Part shown: in pieces, positions 62,883 through 64,000 of the stretch
How the letters are laid out: each line of letters opens with the position of its first letter
Position numbering within the stretch: position 1 is the stretch's first letter
Source: Caballeronia pedi
Lineage (GTDB): Bacteria > Pseudomonadota > Gammaproteobacteria > Burkholderiales > Burkholderiaceae
Direction of reading: 5' to 3'
Assembly (NCBI RefSeq): GCF_001544915.2
Contig: NZ_FCOE02000010.1
Location: 1 to 64,000, forward strand
Length of the DNA stretch: 64,000 nucleotides
Notes under the pieces: generated by a model
What the model was told of the DNA's origin: nothing
The model's database searches: none
The model's input: only the letters and a program-made list of their open reading frames with translations
Position numbers and translations under genes: made by a program

Positions 62883-64000
62883 ATGAATTCCCAAACCGAC
62901 CTCACGATCGCCACGCAGGCGGCGTCGCAGCCCGCTGCGACAGAGCCCGAAGCGTCGAATCCCCACGCCCAGTTCGTCGACTGGATGCGCTCCGTCGCGC
63001 CCTATATTCACGCGTTCCGCAACAAGACCTTCGTCGTCGCGTTCGGCGGCGAGCTGGTGCAGGAAGGACGCCTGAATGCGCTCGTGCAGGACGTCGGCCT
63101 GCTGCACGCGATGGGCATCCACGTCGTGCTGGTGCACGGCTCGCGCCCGCAGCTCGACGAACAGTTGAGTCTGCACGGCGTCGAATCGTCGTTCTCGCAC
63201 GGCCTGCGCATCACCGACGCCCGCGCGCTCGAATCCGCGAAGGAAGCCGCCGGCGAAGTGCGCCTCGATATCGAGGCCGCGATCAGCCAGGGCTTGCCGA
63301 ACACACCGATGGCGCACGCGCACATCAGCGTCGTGTCGGGCAACTTCGTGACGGCGCGGCCGGTCGGCATTCTCGATGGCGTCGATTTTCAGCACACGGG
63401 CGTCGTGCGCAAGATCGACGGCGATTCCATCCGCCAGTCGCTCGCATCGAACAAGCTCGTGCTGCTGTCGTCGCTCGGCTTTTCGCCGACCGGCGAGGCG
63501 TTCAATCTCTCGATGGAAGATGTCGCCTCAGCCGCGGCCATCGCGTTGCGCGCCGACAAGATCATCTTCGTGACGGAAATTCCCGGCCTGGTGGATTCGG
63601 AAAACGAGCTTATCCGGGAACTGTCGCTCGACGACGCCTATCGCCTGCAGGAAAGCGGCGAGCTGCAGGGCGACACCGCGTTCTATCTGAAGCATACGGT
63701 GCGCGCGTGCCGTGGCGGCGTGGCGCGCGGCCACATCATTCCGTACCGGCTCGACGGCAGCGTGCTGCTCGAACTGTTCCTGCACGATGGCGTCGGCACG
63801 ATGATCTCCTACGAGAACCTCGAAAGCCTGCGCGAAGCGACGCCGGACGACGTCGGCGGCATTCTCACGCTGATCGAGCCGCTCGAATCCGACGGCACGC
63901 TCGTGCGGCGCGGGCGTCACCAGATCGAACGCGATATCGACCATTTTTCGGTCATCGAGCACGATGGCGTGCTGTTCGGCTGCGCGGCGCTCTATCCGTA
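62883..64000 (+). CDS. argA: N-acetylglutamate synthase, N-terminal part (cut by window edge)
   Basis: The first ~372 residues of an ArgA-type N-acetylglutamate synthase, first step of arginine synthesis. The amino-acid-kinase domain is clear (FRNKTFVVAFGGELVQEGRL, VLVHGSRPQLDEQL, ISVVSGNFVTARPVG). The GNAT domain begins near residue 325 (ATPDDVGGILTLIEPLESDG) and is cut by the window. I start at the ATG 62883; the next in-frame Met (36) is close to where E. coli ArgA homology begins. No Shine-Dalgarno precedes 62883. Confidence 0.93.
   Translation, partial: MNSQTDLTIATQAASQPAATEPEASNPHAQFVDWMRSVAPYIHAFRNKTFVVAFGGELVQEGRLNALVQDVGLLHAMGIHVVLVHGSRPQLDEQLSLHGVESSFSHGLRITDARALESAKEAAGEVRLDIEAAISQGLPNTPMAHAHISVVSGNFVTARPVGILDGVDFQHTGVVRKIDGDSIRQSLASNKLVLLSSLGFSPTGEAFNLSMEDVASAAAIALRADKIIFVTEIPGLVDSENELIRELSLDDAYRLQESGELQGDTAFYLKHTVRACRGGVARGHIIPYRLDGSVLLELFLHDGVGTMISYENLESLREATPDDVGGILTLIEPLESDGTLVRRGRHQIERDIDHFSVIEHDGVLFGCAALYP

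Overview
The window is a GC-rich stretch (roughly 63-65% G+C by eye) of what looks like a primary chromosome of a Burkholderiaceae member (Burkholderia, Paraburkholderia or Caballeronia). The clues are the aceE-aceF-lpdA operon with a lipoyl-carrying E3, an adjacent FixL/FixJ-like two-component pair, ftrABCD iron transport, hemP with a structured RNA behind it, and glnA-ntrB-ntrC gene order. Almost everything is core-genome housekeeping. I see no insertion sequence, prophage, CRISPR array, rRNA or tRNA. The only accessory-looking module is a small FitAB-type toxin-antitoxin pair near 53.1-53.8 kb. Both edges cut genes: acs at the left (minus strand) and argA at the right (plus strand).

Left part (1-16.7 kb): acs, an EamA transporter, a YqhA-like membrane protein and a class I fumarase lead into a 12-kb block dominated by iron. 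It holds bfr (storage), bfd (release), tonB-exbB-exbD (energy for outer-membrane uptake), hemP followed by a likely small RNA, and a ftrA-ftrB-ftrC-ftrD ferrous iron importer ending in a GlcG/HbpS-family gene. I find Fur-box-like sequences (12-15 of 19 consensus positions by hand count) before bfr, bfd, hemP and ftrA. Interspersed are murI, a LysR/pirin divergent pair, an OsmC protein and an AtaL/DUF1857-like protein. Two small ORFs look real: a 20-residue membrane peptide and a 39-residue exported peptide.

Middle part (16.7-43.5 kb): uvrB, an aromatic/aspartate aminotransferase, a Gly-rich lipoprotein, lutB-lutA (lactate oxidation) divergent from an IclR regulator, a PBP7-type endopeptidase, a phasin, and the pyruvate dehydrogenase operon aceE-aceF-lpdA with large hairpins in both gene junctions. 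These are followed by the FixL/FixJ-like pair, a DUF3300-DUF2950 exported pair, folD and an oligopeptidase A (prlC).

Right part (43.5-64 kb): a CodA-like amidohydrolase with a degenerate nitrilase-fold protein, divergent from a LysR regulator; a GNAT protein; exonuclease III; ntrC, ntrB and glnA with a sigma-54 promoter and three upstream NtrC-like dyads; a rhodanese; the FitAB-like pair; cutC, a CinA-like domain protein and an EI24 membrane protein; a sterol-desaturase-family protein; a beta-propeller protein; hrpA; and the start of argA.

The biologically coherent themes are iron homeostasis, control of pyruvate/acetate/lactate oxidation, and nitrogen regulation. Coordinates of promoters, operators and hairpins were read by hand and not scored by software.
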